Shown here in pieces: positions 45,201 to 54,806 of a stretch of 64,000 bases of DNA (position 1 is the stretch's first letter; every line of letters begins with the position of its first letter). The notes beneath the pieces are model-generated. The model made no database searches and was not told the DNA's origin. It saw only the letters and a program-made list of their open reading frames with translations. A program made the translations under genes and the position numbers. Source of the stretch: Acidobacteriota bacterium. Its GTDB lineage: Bacteria > Acidobacteriota > Terriglobia > Bryobacterales > Bryobacteraceae. Location: the NCBI GenBank assembly GCA_017307505.1, contig JAFKEE010000034.1, positions 62,001 through 126,000 of the forward strand. Reading direction: 5' to 3'.

Positions 45201-45409
45201 TCGAGGCCCTGCTCAACAAGGTGCGGCCCTTCGTCCACGGTATGCGGATCTCCGGCGCCGGCAGCGGCGGATTCCTGCTGATGATCTGCAAATCTCCGGC
45301 CGACGCGGCCCAGGTCCGCGAAATTCTGGAGCGCGAACCTCTAAACGACCGCTCCCGGTTCTTCGACTTCGAGATCAACCACGCCGGGTTGGAAGTCACC
45401 ACCTGCTAG
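42230..45409 (+). CDS. fkp: Bifunctional fucokinase/fucose-1-phosphate guanylyltransferase (Fkp-like)
   Basis: A 1,059-residue fusion. The N-terminal half carries pyrophosphorylase motifs RRIGSGGSTLQ (about 51-61) and HAGGDSRRLPAYG (about 96-108); the C-terminal third is a GHMP kinase with GPARIELGGGWTDTP (about 699-713) and the phosphate loop PKGSGLGTSS (about 820-829), ending in the GHMP motif SGAGSGGF. In Bacteroides Fkp (about 950 residues) this order salvages L-fucose to GDP-L-fucose. Here it is longer. With a GDP-mannose 3,5-epimerase next door, it could also act on L-galactose. GGAG at 42218-42221 sets the start. Confidence 0.88.
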   Translation: MTRMPEAWDYLILTASNERQASAYESQLELRRRSGHLSRVKTTLVVADLDGRRIGSGGSTLQCLLEVLNREARNLEPGALLNGGAERILRGLRILIVHAGGDSRRLPAYGPCGKIFVPVPGESESAHGETLFDRLTPAFLDMPPGRPGEGQLLVTSGDALILFDSSGVEFAKPGLTALGCYAAAEEAALHGVFYTGEDSDIKLYLQKPSIAEQRAMGLLNESDQAILDVGVMNFDASACAALLRTFPVELDANSQLVWTAEVRAAMLARGVDLYREICCAMGSETTLEHYLQSARSSGSTWTDEQLTALYPTLRAIPFHIQLLPGCAFLHFGSTREIISSGIALGTEDRVIPPGVTCLALNSTIHTGGSLGGAECWVESCDIRAPFLLEGRNVAAGLDVTQALILPRGACVDVLRGTTRNGAGAWFIRCYGVDDEFKKPAVKGGLFCGRPLLQWLESAGLTPEDVWDPSISVSDRSLWNARVFPAEAEQDFQRWLWIFHVEKATSEQLGAFAAADRYSAEEIALLADQDTFHARRADLRAAQVRATLGHLFRTQSRFSAADLAATLRRTPDPAGLAGEVLTLAYQRHCGAGKPRLEHLAPGRILHTLGTAVESIATGTGQCVDTVLPGLSRLLTSEVAEWMRASGFSLADGCAVGDWCGRLKTAAFRQMHELILQSSLRSGGRPKNALRPDETIWGRGPARIELGGGWTDTPPYTLEYGGDVANVAVNLNGQPPIHCYCRLVEEPVIRLNSIDGGRRLEITELDELTDYRKPGDRFALSKAALAISGFSHAAGDWPAGFTLRQMLTEFGGGIEMTTLVGIPKGSGLGTSSILGAVILAVVNRLMGRVLDQRRLFHDVLRLEQALTTGGGWQDQAGGGVGGAKITSTSPGLIPSAHIHYVPSDLLDPKMNGGSTLLYYTGMTRIAKNILEQIVGGYLDRDRSIMQALAEEHLVARQIADALSRKDARAFGGYVNTAWELQKRLCGTVTNGPIEALLNKVRPFVHGMRISGAGSGGFLLMICKSPADAAQVREILEREPLNDRSRFFDFEINHAGLEVTTC

Positions 45410-45436
45410 CATTTTCTTAGGACTTCTTTACCTTTC

Positions 45437-46528
45437 ATGCGATACGCGATGATACTCGCCGGAGGATCCGGCGTGCGCCTCTGGCCTATGAGCCGGGCGC
45501 GGCAACCGAAACAATTGATTCCCTTCATCGGGGGCCGGAGTCTGCTGCAGGTGGCGGCGGACCGGCTGGAAGGTCTGGTGGTCCAGGACCACCGCTACAT
45601 TTGCGCGGCCGAAAAGCAGCGCGCCATCATCCTCGAAGGCCTGCCCGGTTGGGAAGACGATCAGTTTCTGGGAGAACCCGCGGGCCGCGACACCCTGAAC
45701 GCCGTGGGCTACAGCGCGGCCGTTATCGCCCGGCGCGATCCCGATGCCGTCATCGCCGTCTTCACCGCGGACCACCTCATCGAACCGCAGGATGAATTCC
45801 GGCGCATCGTCGGCGAGGCGTTTGACCTCGTCGAATCGAACCCAACCACCCTCGCCACCTTTGGCATCACCCCCGTGACCGCGGCCACCGGTTATGGCTA
45901 TCTGCAGCTCGGCGAACCGCTCAGCGGCACGGCCCGCCGCGTCGTCCGCTTCCAGGAGAAGCCCGACCTGGAAACAGCGCAGAACTTCCTGGCCGCCGGA
46001 CCCGAGCGTTACCTCTGGAACAGCGGCATGTTCGTCTGGCGCGCCGACACCCTGCTCGACTGCATCCGCCGCTATGAGCCGCAGATCCACGCCTCCCTGA
46101 TGGAAATCGCGGCAGCGTGGGACGGACCCGAACGCGCCACCACAGTGGAGCGCGTCTACCCCACTCTCAAAAAGATCAGCATCGATTACGCGGTGATGGA
46201 ACCCGCCTCTCGCGACAGCGCGGTGCATGTAGCCGCGGTCCCCATGCCCCTGCAATGGCTGGACGTCGGCAGTTGGCCCAGTTTCGCCGAAACCTGTGAG
46301 AAGGACGGAAACGCCAACGCGCTGGCAGCCAAAACCATCACTTTGGATGCCTCCGGCAACCTGCTGGCTTCCAGCGATCCGGGCCACCTGCTGGCTCTGG
46401 TCGGCTGCGAGGATCTCATCGTGATCCACACGCCCGATGCGACCATGGTGTGCCGCAAAGATCGCGCCGAGGACATCAAGAAACTGCACGCGCTGCTTGG
46501 AGAGCGCTTTGGAGCGGAATACCTATGA
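45437..46528 (+). CDS. manC: Mannose-1-phosphate guanylyltransferase
   Basis: A 363-residue GDP-mannose pyrophosphorylase: signature LAGGSGVRLWPMSRARQPKQ (residues 7-26), FTADHLI, RFQEKPD and WNSGMFVWR. It makes GDP-mannose from GTP and mannose-1-phosphate, the substrate of the epimerase two genes upstream. It lacks the C-terminal isomerase domain found in bifunctional proteins; that activity is supplied by the next gene, whose ATG overlaps this stop codon by 4 nt. Confidence 0.93.
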   Translation: MRYAMILAGGSGVRLWPMSRARQPKQLIPFIGGRSLLQVAADRLEGLVVQDHRYICAAEKQRAIILEGLPGWEDDQFLGEPAGRDTLNAVGYSAAVIARRDPDAVIAVFTADHLIEPQDEFRRIVGEAFDLVESNPTTLATFGITPVTAATGYGYLQLGEPLSGTARRVVRFQEKPDLETAQNFLAAGPERYLWNSGMFVWRADTLLDCIRRYEPQIHASLMEIAAAWDGPERATTVERVYPTLKKISIDYAVMEPASRDSAVHVAAVPMPLQWLDVGSWPSFAETCEKDGNANALAAKTITLDASGNLLASSDPGHLLALVGCEDLIVIHTPDATMVCRKDRAEDIKKLHALLGERFGAEYL

Positions 46529-47337
46529 AACCCGTCGCAATGTCGAAGACGTTCCTCGAAAAGGTCTGGGGGACGCCCGACCTGGCGCCCTGGTATGAAT
46601 CCGGCGGCCAGAAGATCGGCGAGGTCTGGTTCGGCACGGAGGGCGAGCCCCTGCCGCTCCTGATGAAACTGATCTTTACGTCCGAGCACCTCTCGGTGCA
46701 GGTCCACCCGAACGACGAGTACGCTGCGAAACACGAGCACAGCCGCGGCAAGACCGAGATGTGGCACGTACTGCGGGCCGAGCCCGGTGCCGCCCTTGCC
46801 TGTGGGCTGACGAAGAGGATTACTCCGGCGGAACTGCGCGAACTCTCCCTCAGCGGGGAGATCGAAGCTCTGCTCAATTGGGTGCCCGTCAAGCCCGGTG
46901 ACACGGTGTTCATTCCAGCCGGAACCATCCACGCCATCGGCGCGGGCATCGTGTTGTGTGAAGTCCAGCAGCAGTCCGACGTGACTTACCGCCTCTACGA
47001 CTACGGGCGGCCGCGCGAACTGCATCTCGACAAGGCGATGGACGTCTCATCCCTGGAACCGCATCCCGGGATCCTGTCCCCGGTGGAGCTCGGCCGCGGC
47101 GAGATCCGCCTGGCCGCCTGTGAATACTTCAACGTCGACGCCCTCACCGTGAACACCGCCCGGCAGTACACGCCCGATCCCTCCCGCTGGCAGGCGCTCA
47201 TCGTCCTGGAAGGCAGCGGCCACCTCGACGGGCACACCGTGAAAGCCGGCGACGGCTTCTACCTGCCGCCCGCGACGGATCCCTTCGAGTTGGCCAGCTC
47301 CGGGGGCATGCGTCTCCTGCGCGCCTCTGTTCCTTAA
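46525..47337 (+). CDS. manA: Class I mannose-6-phosphate isomerase
   Basis: A 270-residue zinc isomerase interconverting fructose-6-phosphate and mannose-6-phosphate. Metal ligands are seen in QVHPNDEY (Gln/His), GKTEMWHV (Glu) and AGTIHAIGAG (His). It is the short form common in Bacillus-like and acidobacterial genomes (E. coli ManA has about 390 residues). It overlaps the guanylyltransferase gene, so fructose-6-phosphate can feed GDP-mannose in this operon, a phosphomannomutase being needed from elsewhere. Confidence 0.93.
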   Translation: MKPVAMSKTFLEKVWGTPDLAPWYESGGQKIGEVWFGTEGEPLPLLMKLIFTSEHLSVQVHPNDEYAAKHEHSRGKTEMWHVLRAEPGAALACGLTKRITPAELRELSLSGEIEALLNWVPVKPGDTVFIPAGTIHAIGAGIVLCEVQQQSDVTYRLYDYGRPRELHLDKAMDVSSLEPHPGILSPVELGRGEIRLAACEYFNVDALTVNTARQYTPDPSRWQALIVLEGSGHLDGHTVKAGDGFYLPPATDPFELASSGGMRLLRASVP

Positions 47338-47369
47338 CGTGCGATTGTTGCTGAATGGCCGGCCCGCCC

Positions 47370-47392
47370 GTCGTTCGGAATCACCGGACGAC
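47370..47392. terminator. Hairpin between convergent genes
   Basis: GTCGTTCGG (47370-47378) pairs with CCGGACGAC (47384-47392), with one G-U pair. No T-run; it separates the isomerase from the LacI gene. Confidence 0.4.
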
Positions 47393-47424
47393 AGTCCAGG
47401 GCCGGTCTCGCGGCAAAGTCCGGC

Positions 47425-48438
47425 CTAACTTCGGGCGCTCGAAGCCCGCACCACTAAGCCCGGATCCAGCAGCACCGTCTTCGGCCGCACCGCTGTCTTC
47501 GACTCCACCAGGCTCAGCGCCAGCTTCCCGGCCCGCTCTCCAATGCTGTCGCTATGCTGGTCGATGCTCGAAAGCGGCACCCGCAGCAAGCCCGCGTAAT
47601 TCACATTGCCAGCGCCGATCACCGCCACGTCCTCCGGCACCCGCAGGCCGCCGTCGAGAATCGCTTTCATGGCGCCCATGGCCGTCGGATCGTTGTAGCA
47701 GAACACTCCGTCGGGACGAGGTTTCAACGCCAGCAGCCGCAACATCGCTTCATGGCCGCTGGTGTCGCTCAGATTATCGACTGAGCGGCCCATCACCACA
47801 TATCCGGGCAGCGGCGCCAGGCCATGCTTCGCCAGGGCGCGCCGGTAGCCCTCCAGACGGCCCAAGCCCGTGCTCAACTCCGGACCGCGAATATGCGCGA
47901 TCCGCCGGCACCCCTGTTCAATCAGGTGCGACGTGGCCAGCGCGCCCACCGCTTCATCATCCACTCCGACGAAATTCGCGGCCAATCCCGCGAACTGCCG
48001 GTCGATCAGGACATACGGCGTTTTCTGCTCTTCAATCCGCCGGAAGCTCTCCACCGTCCACTGCGCCGAAGCGACCACCAGCGCATCCACCCGCCGCGCC
48101 AGCATCATGTCCAGTTCCTGCTGTTCCAGTTCCGGATCTTCCTCCGAACTCGCAATCAACAGGCTGTAGCCCTTCTTGCGCAGGATCTTCGACAAGCCCT
48201 TGGCCACCTCCGCAAAGAAGGGATGCACCAGGTCCGGCACAACCAGCCCGACCGAAAAACTACGGCCGGTCACCAGCGCCCGGGCGGCCAGGTTGGGGCG
48301 GTAGTTCAGCTCTTTCATCCGCTTCAGGACGCGATCCCGGGTCTCGTCGCTGATATCGGAGTGGTTGCGGAGCACCTTGGACACGGTCACGACACTCACC
48401 CCGAGGTCGCGCGCAATGTCCTTGAGTCGAACTGCCAT
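47425..48438 (-). CDS. LacI-family transcriptional regulator
   Basis: A 337-residue LacI/GalR repressor: N-terminal HTH and hinge (VRLKDIARDLGVSVVTVSKVLR, then NYRPNLAARALVTGRS), and a periplasmic-binding-like sugar sensor domain. The ligand is probably a monosaccharide or its phosphate. It is convergent with the GDP-sugar operon, and a LacI-type dyad sits in that operon's control region at 40973-40988. The start follows TG-G-GATAAT ending 6 nt earlier, a leaderless arrangement. Confidence 0.94.
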   Translation of the reverse strand: MAVRLKDIARDLGVSVVTVSKVLRNHSDISDETRDRVLKRMKELNYRPNLAARALVTGRSFSVGLVVPDLVHPFFAEVAKGLSKILRKKGYSLLIASSEEDPELEQQELDMMLARRVDALVVASAQWTVESFRRIEEQKTPYVLIDRQFAGLAANFVGVDDEAVGALATSHLIEQGCRRIAHIRGPELSTGLGRLEGYRRALAKHGLAPLPGYVVMGRSVDNLSDTSGHEAMLRLLALKPRPDGVFCYNDPTAMGAMKAILDGGLRVPEDVAVIGAGNVNYAGLLRVPLSSIDQHSDSIGERAGKLALSLVESKTAVRPKTVLLDPGLVVRASSARS

Positions 48439-48444
48439 ACACGG

Positions 48445-48453
48445 ATTATCCCA
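48445..48453 (-). promoter_or_regulatory. Leaderless promoter of the LacI gene
   Basis: TG-G-GATAAT on the minus strand (48453-48445), exactly 6 nt before the ATG at 48438. Confidence 0.5.
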
Positions 48454-48514
48454 TCGCGCGGACTCAAGGGCGCAAAGGAAGTAGAAAGAGGATCACCAGG
48501 TGCGTGGAAAAAGC

Positions 48515-49942
48515 TCAGCTGCGCGGATCGCGGCTGCCCAATCGCAGGGGCAGGCCCAGGTCGCTCCGGCGGAAGACACCCTCTTCGTCAAACCGGATAG
48601 GCGGTCGCGGAGCAGTCGAGATGCTCGCCGGGCCCGCCTGCGCTGGCGTGGCCTGCCGGATTCCGCTGGCAGTCATTTTCTGTATCTTGGCGCTGGCGGT
48701 CGCTTCCCGGCCCAGGTGGACCTGCAGGGGCAGGCACCCCCCGCTTTTCAGGGTCTCGTCCAGCCAGTCGAATACGCGCTGCTGGTACAGGCTGCGGGCC
48801 AGAGGCTCGCAATGCCCCCCACTGCCTTCGGCCTCCGTGAAACGGAGCAGCAGCTTGGGGCAGCGCAGGGCGTCATACAGTTTCTGGGCGCCGCGGCTGA
48901 GCGCGTCTCCCTCCACGGACGTTAGCAGCGTCGGGCAGCTGATATTTTCGGCGACGGGACTGATCTCGAAGCGGACAATCTGCTTCACCAGTTCAAACAG
49001 CGAACTCACCCCGTGCACCCATAGGCCGCGCTGCAGCATTCGCCACCGGATCATCGGGTCGGCCGCAGGCGAGCGCAGCCACTGCTCGAACTGCTCGAAC
49101 TGCGGCGGCGGAACGCTGTCCCGCTGCAGCAGATACTCTTTCGATACCGGAATCGACTTCACTGTGTCGCTCTGGTCCCACTGTCCTGGATCGGCGATCA
49201 GCGCGGCAATACGCCGCTCAAACGCTGCCGCCCGCGGAGCCAGGAACCCGCCCAGTCCCCACCCGGCCAGCACGATCCGCCACGGATCGACCTCCGGCTT
49301 CGTGAGCGCGAAGTCGATCACCGCCTTCACCACATGCTCCCAGTCCGGCCTCAGCACCAGGCCGTCGCAGATCAGGTTGCGTCCTTGCCCGGGACCATCA
49401 AACAGCAGGCAGTTATACCCGCGCTTCGTCGCCGCCGGCGCATGCGCGAAATACATCTCCTGGATGTTGGAGTCGTACCCGTTCACGTAAATGATCGTGG
49501 GCCGGCTGCCCGGGTCGCTCGAAGCCCGCACGAAGTAGCCGGGCAGAGTGATGCCGTCGTAGGGAATCTCCACCGCCTCGATTGCAGGTTGGCAGAGTGC
49601 CCCGGCGCGTTGGAAGGTGGAGGCTTCCGACAGAGATGCGCGCACCAGCCGTATATCCGCCGGTGCCCCAAATAGCGGCAAGTAGGAAGCGTGATAGTAA
49701 TTCGAGGCTCGGAAGTAGGCTTCCCGGGCGCTGATGAAGTGGCCCCGAGTGTCACACTCCAGGGCGATGGAAGCCAGCCTGTCGGCCGTGGCCAGCCACT
49801 CCCGGTGCCAGTCGTCGGCGGATCCGTCTCCGATCCGGTCCAGCGTGGCGAGACACTCCCCAAAGTCGGAGCCGCCTTGCAAAGCGTGGGGCAGCACTCG
49901 CCAGGCGAACGCATTCCACACCGGGTTCTTGCTCAACTCCAT
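48515..49942 (-). CDS. Alpha/beta hydrolase-fold protein lacking the nucleophile serine
   Basis: A 475-residue protein of the dihydroxypseudooxynicotine hydrolase/FrsA-like type: N-terminal helical lid (1-125), then the hydrolase core with LFDGPGQG, and C-terminal His in GSGGHCEPLAR. The nucleophile elbow, normally GxSxGG, reads GWGLGGF: residue 229 is Gly (codon GGA at 49258-49256). The acid and His positions appear present. The last 60 residues are low complexity. Either the protein does not hydrolyse by a serine mechanism or it has another role, as was reported for FrsA. No ribosome site is obvious at the chosen start. Confidence 0.85.
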   Translation of the reverse strand: MELSKNPVWNAFAWRVLPHALQGGSDFGECLATLDRIGDGSADDWHREWLATADRLASIALECDTRGHFISAREAYFRASNYYHASYLPLFGAPADIRLVRASLSEASTFQRAGALCQPAIEAVEIPYDGITLPGYFVRASSDPGSRPTIIYVNGYDSNIQEMYFAHAPAATKRGYNCLLFDGPGQGRNLICDGLVLRPDWEHVVKAVIDFALTKPEVDPWRIVLAGWGLGGFLAPRAAAFERRIAALIADPGQWDQSDTVKSIPVSKEYLLQRDSVPPPQFEQFEQWLRSPAADPMIRWRMLQRGLWVHGVSSLFELVKQIVRFEISPVAENISCPTLLTSVEGDALSRGAQKLYDALRCPKLLLRFTEAEGSGGHCEPLARSLYQQRVFDWLDETLKSGGCLPLQVHLGREATASAKIQKMTASGIRQATPAQAGPASISTAPRPPIRFDEEGVFRRSDLGLPLRLGSRDPRS

Positions 49943-50157
49943 CGCCGCGCTGGCTGCCTTTCGTCTTACTTCACTCTCTTCTATCGACAGATTCGCGCCG
50001 CGGGCTTAGAGAGTTCAGCAAGATACTCGCGCTCGACGGTAAATCAAGAAGGGCCCGCACTTACGGATGCCTGTCAGCGCCGGATTCCGGGCACTTCCTC
50101 CAAACTGACTCGGCTAACCCGGCCCGAAATCCCTTTTCCACCGAGCTCAGCGTTGTC

Positions 50158-51702
50158 TCAGACCCCGCCCGAAATCACCCCAACCCCGATCCCTCGAACC
50201 TCCGTTGCTCCCTCAGCCAGCCTGGCCCGGAATCGCAGATGCCGCCGCCGCGTCGCCTCCACCAGCGGCCGCCACACCCCCGCCACCCAGTGCTGCCCGA
50301 TGAGGAAGCGCCACAGCCAGTTCGATCGCTTGTAGAGATACGACATCCCCAGGTACGGCGCCACCGCGCGCCAGTCCGCCGGCCTCCGCCTCCAGATCGA
50401 TGCATGCGAGAACAGCCGTTCATACAGCCACGCATAGCCCCGTTCCAACTCTTCCGGAGTCATGTGCCTCGGACGGAATACCGCATGCGCCGTGTCATAG
50501 CGCCCCCAGTCCCGGTGCAGCAACCGCCCCTCCGCCTCCATCTGCCGGAACAACGGAGTCGCCGGATACGGCGTCAGGATATGGAACGTCGCGCACTCCA
50601 GGCGGTTCTCCTCCACCCATTCCGCCGTGCGGGCGAAGACGTCCTTGCGATCATGATCGAACCCGAGAACAAACGACCCGTTCACCTGGATCCCGCAATC
50701 ATGCAGCAGCATCACTCGACGCGCATAATCGGCGGCCTTGGGCGACTTCTTCCGGGCCTCCGTCAGATTCGCATCCGTCAATGACTCGAACCCCACGAAC
50801 ACGCCAGTGCACCCGGCCATGGCCATCTCGCGGATCAGCGCCGGCTCATCGGTGACATCGATCGAGACGGCCGCACTCCAGATCCTCTCCAGGGGCCGCA
50901 GCGCCTCGCACAGAGCCCGCAGATACGCGCGGTTCGAGCCCAGGTTATTGTCGACAAACACCGCGTACGGCTGCCCGTCCGCCAGGAACTCCGCGGCCAC
51001 TTGCGCCGGATCCCTCATGCGATAGGGCATCCGCAAACCGTCCGTAGCCAGGTAGCAGAACCCGCACCGGTTGTGACACCCGCGAGTGGCAATCAGACTG
51101 GTCGTCGTGAGAAAACTCCGCCTCGGCAGGATCGAACGCCGCGGAGCCGGATCCACCCGGTAGTCGCTCTCATACGTGGCCGAATACTCCGGCCGCAAAC
51201 AACCTGCCTCCACATCGGCCAGGATCCGCGGCCACAGCGGCACGCCGTCCCCCAGGGCCAGCGCGTCCGCAAACGGAGCGCACTCCTCCGGGCACGACAA
51301 CACATGTAGCCCGCCCAGAATCACTTTGCAGCCGCGCTGCCGGTACCACCGTGCCAGGGCAAACGCGCGTTGGGCGAATGTGAGGTGGACCGTAATGCCG
51401 ACCACCTCGGGCAACGGGTCGAAGGGAGGCCGCCCATCCAGCAGATTCTCATCCCAATACTCCACCCGCCAATGCGCCGGAGTGGCCGCCGCAAAGCTGG
51501 TCAGGGCCAGCGAAGGAGTGAGGACGTGCTTCCCAAAGCTGGCATGCGGATCCTTGGGATAGAACGGATTGATCAGCAGCGCATACCGTGGCCGTACCGG
51601 TCCTGCCGTTAGATCCGGATCCAGCAGAGGAGCGCGAGACATCGCCAGGGGCATCCATCGTCGGCGGGGGGCGTGCAACCACGGCTCATCGATAGCAATC
51701 AT
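50158..51702 (-). CDS. B12-binding-type radical SAM protein
   Basis: A 514-residue protein. Residues about 40-160 form a cobalamin-binding-type Rossmann domain (LLINPFYP, VGITVHLTFAQ, KVILGGLHVLSCPEE) lacking the base-off DxHxxG motif. The radical SAM motif is GCHNRCGFC (Cys209, Cys213, Cys216), followed by FVGFESLTD and the C-terminal PYPATPL region. Members do methylations, ring formation and other chemistry on lipids or natural products; the substrate is unknown. A TTGACT-17-TAAAGT promoter ends 7 nt before the ATG at 51702, so the messenger is likely leaderless. Confidence 0.9.
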   Translation of the reverse strand: MIAIDEPWLHAPRRRWMPLAMSRAPLLDPDLTAGPVRPRYALLINPFYPKDPHASFGKHVLTPSLALTSFAAATPAHWRVEYWDENLLDGRPPFDPLPEVVGITVHLTFAQRAFALARWYRQRGCKVILGGLHVLSCPEECAPFADALALGDGVPLWPRILADVEAGCLRPEYSATYESDYRVDPAPRRSILPRRSFLTTTSLIATRGCHNRCGFCYLATDGLRMPYRMRDPAQVAAEFLADGQPYAVFVDNNLGSNRAYLRALCEALRPLERIWSAAVSIDVTDEPALIREMAMAGCTGVFVGFESLTDANLTEARKKSPKAADYARRVMLLHDCGIQVNGSFVLGFDHDRKDVFARTAEWVEENRLECATFHILTPYPATPLFRQMEAEGRLLHRDWGRYDTAHAVFRPRHMTPEELERGYAWLYERLFSHASIWRRRPADWRAVAPYLGMSYLYKRSNWLWRFLIGQHWVAGVWRPLVEATRRRHLRFRARLAEGATEVRGIGVGVISGGV

Positions 51703-51709
51703 AGAAAGT

Positions 51710-51738
51710 ACTTTAAACTGCAAAGTACATTGAGTCAA
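51710..51738 (-). promoter_or_regulatory. Promoter of the B12-type radical SAM gene
   Basis: TTGACT (51738-51733), 17-bp spacer, TAAAGT (51715-51710), ending 7 nt before the ATG. The palindrome AAAGTACTTT (51705-51714) overlaps the -10 box, and AAAGTAC recurs at 51722-51728. Confidence 0.55.
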
Positions 51739-51850
51739 GAACAAAGAAAGTGTTCAAAGAGTATGACGAACGCAGGATCTGCCGCGGATCACCCGCCCGG
51801 ACCCCGTGCAGCCCCAGCCCGCCACCTATCATGGAACGCCCGCAGCATCA

Positions 51851-51881
51851 GCGACGGGCTAACTCAAAGCCCGCCCGTCGC
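51851..51881 (-). terminator. Hairpin after the second sulfatase
   Basis: GCGACGGGC (51851-51859) and GCCCGTCGC (51873-51881), a perfect 9-bp stem, 20 nt after the sulfatase stop codon. No T-run. Confidence 0.45.
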
Positions 51882-51901
51882 CGGTTTCCCTCAACCGCCG
51901 C

Positions 51902-53467
<1,566 letters not shown>

Positions 53468-53605
53468 AGCGCTTCTCAGCATACTATTGCCCGCGATGGA
53501 TGGGCGAACGCATAGCTTGCGCCAGTCTCCGGCTTTCCGGTCCAATGCAGTGGAACTAATCTTCTCCGCCAACGTACCTACATACACACCACCCCGGATC
53601 CCACC

Positions 53606-54793
53606 ATGACTTCCATCCTCTCCCGCTACGCCAGAGCCATCGCCTTGGTGGTCCTCCCCCTGGCCGCCTCCGCCCAGAAACTCCCGGCCCCTTCTTCCAT
53701 CGACGCGGAAGTCCGCAAGCTCATGGAAAAGACCCATGCCAACGGCCTCGCTCTCTCCGTCATCGATCGCGGCAAGGTGACCTACACCCGCGCCTACGGC
53801 ATCCGCAACGCCAAAGGCGACCCGCTCACCCCCGACACCGTCATGTACGGCGCCTCCCTCACTAAGTCCGTCTTCGCCTACACCGTCATGCAACTGGTCG
53901 ACCAGGGCAAAATGAAACTCGACACGCCCCTGAAGGACTATCTCGATCAGCCATTGCCCTCCTACGGCCCCGACCCCGTCTTCCCCGACAAGTACGGCCC
54001 CTACAAGGACCTCGCCTCCGACCCCCGCTGGGAGAAGATCACACCCCGCATGGCCCTGACCCATTCCACCGGCTTCAGCAACTTCTTCTTCCTCGAGCCC
54101 GATCAGAAGCTCCGCATTCATTTCCAGCCCGGCACCCGCTACAGCTACTCCGGCGAAGGACTCATCCTCCTCCAGTTCGTCATCGAGCACGGCAGCAAAG
54201 CCAAGGGCCTAGGTCTCGACGTAGGCGACCTCACCCAGGCCAACTTCAATCGCCTCGGCATGACCCGCACCAGCCTCGTCTGGCGCGACACCTTCGCGGC
54301 CAATCTCGCCGATGGCTGGAACGACCAGGGCAAACCGGAGGAGCACGATCAGCGCAGCAAGGTGCGCGCCGCCGGCTCCATGGACACTACCATCTCAGAC
54401 CTGTCGAAATTCGTGGCTGCCCTCGTGCGCGGCGACGGCCTCAGCGCCGCTGCTCGCGCTGAAATCACCAAACGCCAGCTTCACATCACCACGGCTCACC
54501 AGTTCCCGGCCTCGCAGCCCGACCTTCCGGTCGAAAAACAGCGCCAGGACCTCTACGCCGGCCTTGGCGTCGTCGTCTTCGACGGGCCGCAAGGCCACGG
54601 CTTCTTCAAAGGCGGCCACAACGGCTCCACCGCCAACACCATGGTCTGCCTGGAATCCCGCCAGCGCTGTGTCCTGATCCTCTCCAATGACGTCCGCGCC
54701 GAAGCCGGCTTCGCCGATTTGGTCCGCTTCCTCCTGGGCAACACCGGAGTCCCCTTCGACTGGGAATACGGCGATTACGCCGGCAAATCGTAA
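53606..54793 (+). CDS. Serine hydrolase of the beta-lactamase class C/penicillin-binding type
   Basis: A 395-residue exported enzyme: signal peptide ending near residue 23, nucleophile Ser84 and Lys87 in ASLTKSVF, Tyr181 in YSYSGEG, and GGHNG in place of the third motif KTG. Relatives are esterases, D-aminopeptidases and class C-like enzymes; the missing KTG argues against a true beta-lactamase. It is divergent from the sulfatase across 138 bp. Confidence 0.92.
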   Translation: MTSILSRYARAIALVVLPLAASAQKLPAPSSIDAEVRKLMEKTHANGLALSVIDRGKVTYTRAYGIRNAKGDPLTPDTVMYGASLTKSVFAYTVMQLVDQGKMKLDTPLKDYLDQPLPSYGPDPVFPDKYGPYKDLASDPRWEKITPRMALTHSTGFSNFFFLEPDQKLRIHFQPGTRYSYSGEGLILLQFVIEHGSKAKGLGLDVGDLTQANFNRLGMTRTSLVWRDTFAANLADGWNDQGKPEEHDQRSKVRAAGSMDTTISDLSKFVAALVRGDGLSAAARAEITKRQLHITTAHQFPASQPDLPVEKQRQDLYAGLGVVVFDGPQGHGFFKGGHNGSTANTMVCLESRQRCVLILSNDVRAEAGFADLVRFLLGNTGVPFDWEYGDYAGKS

Positions 54794-54806
54794 CGCCCCA
54801 GGACCG

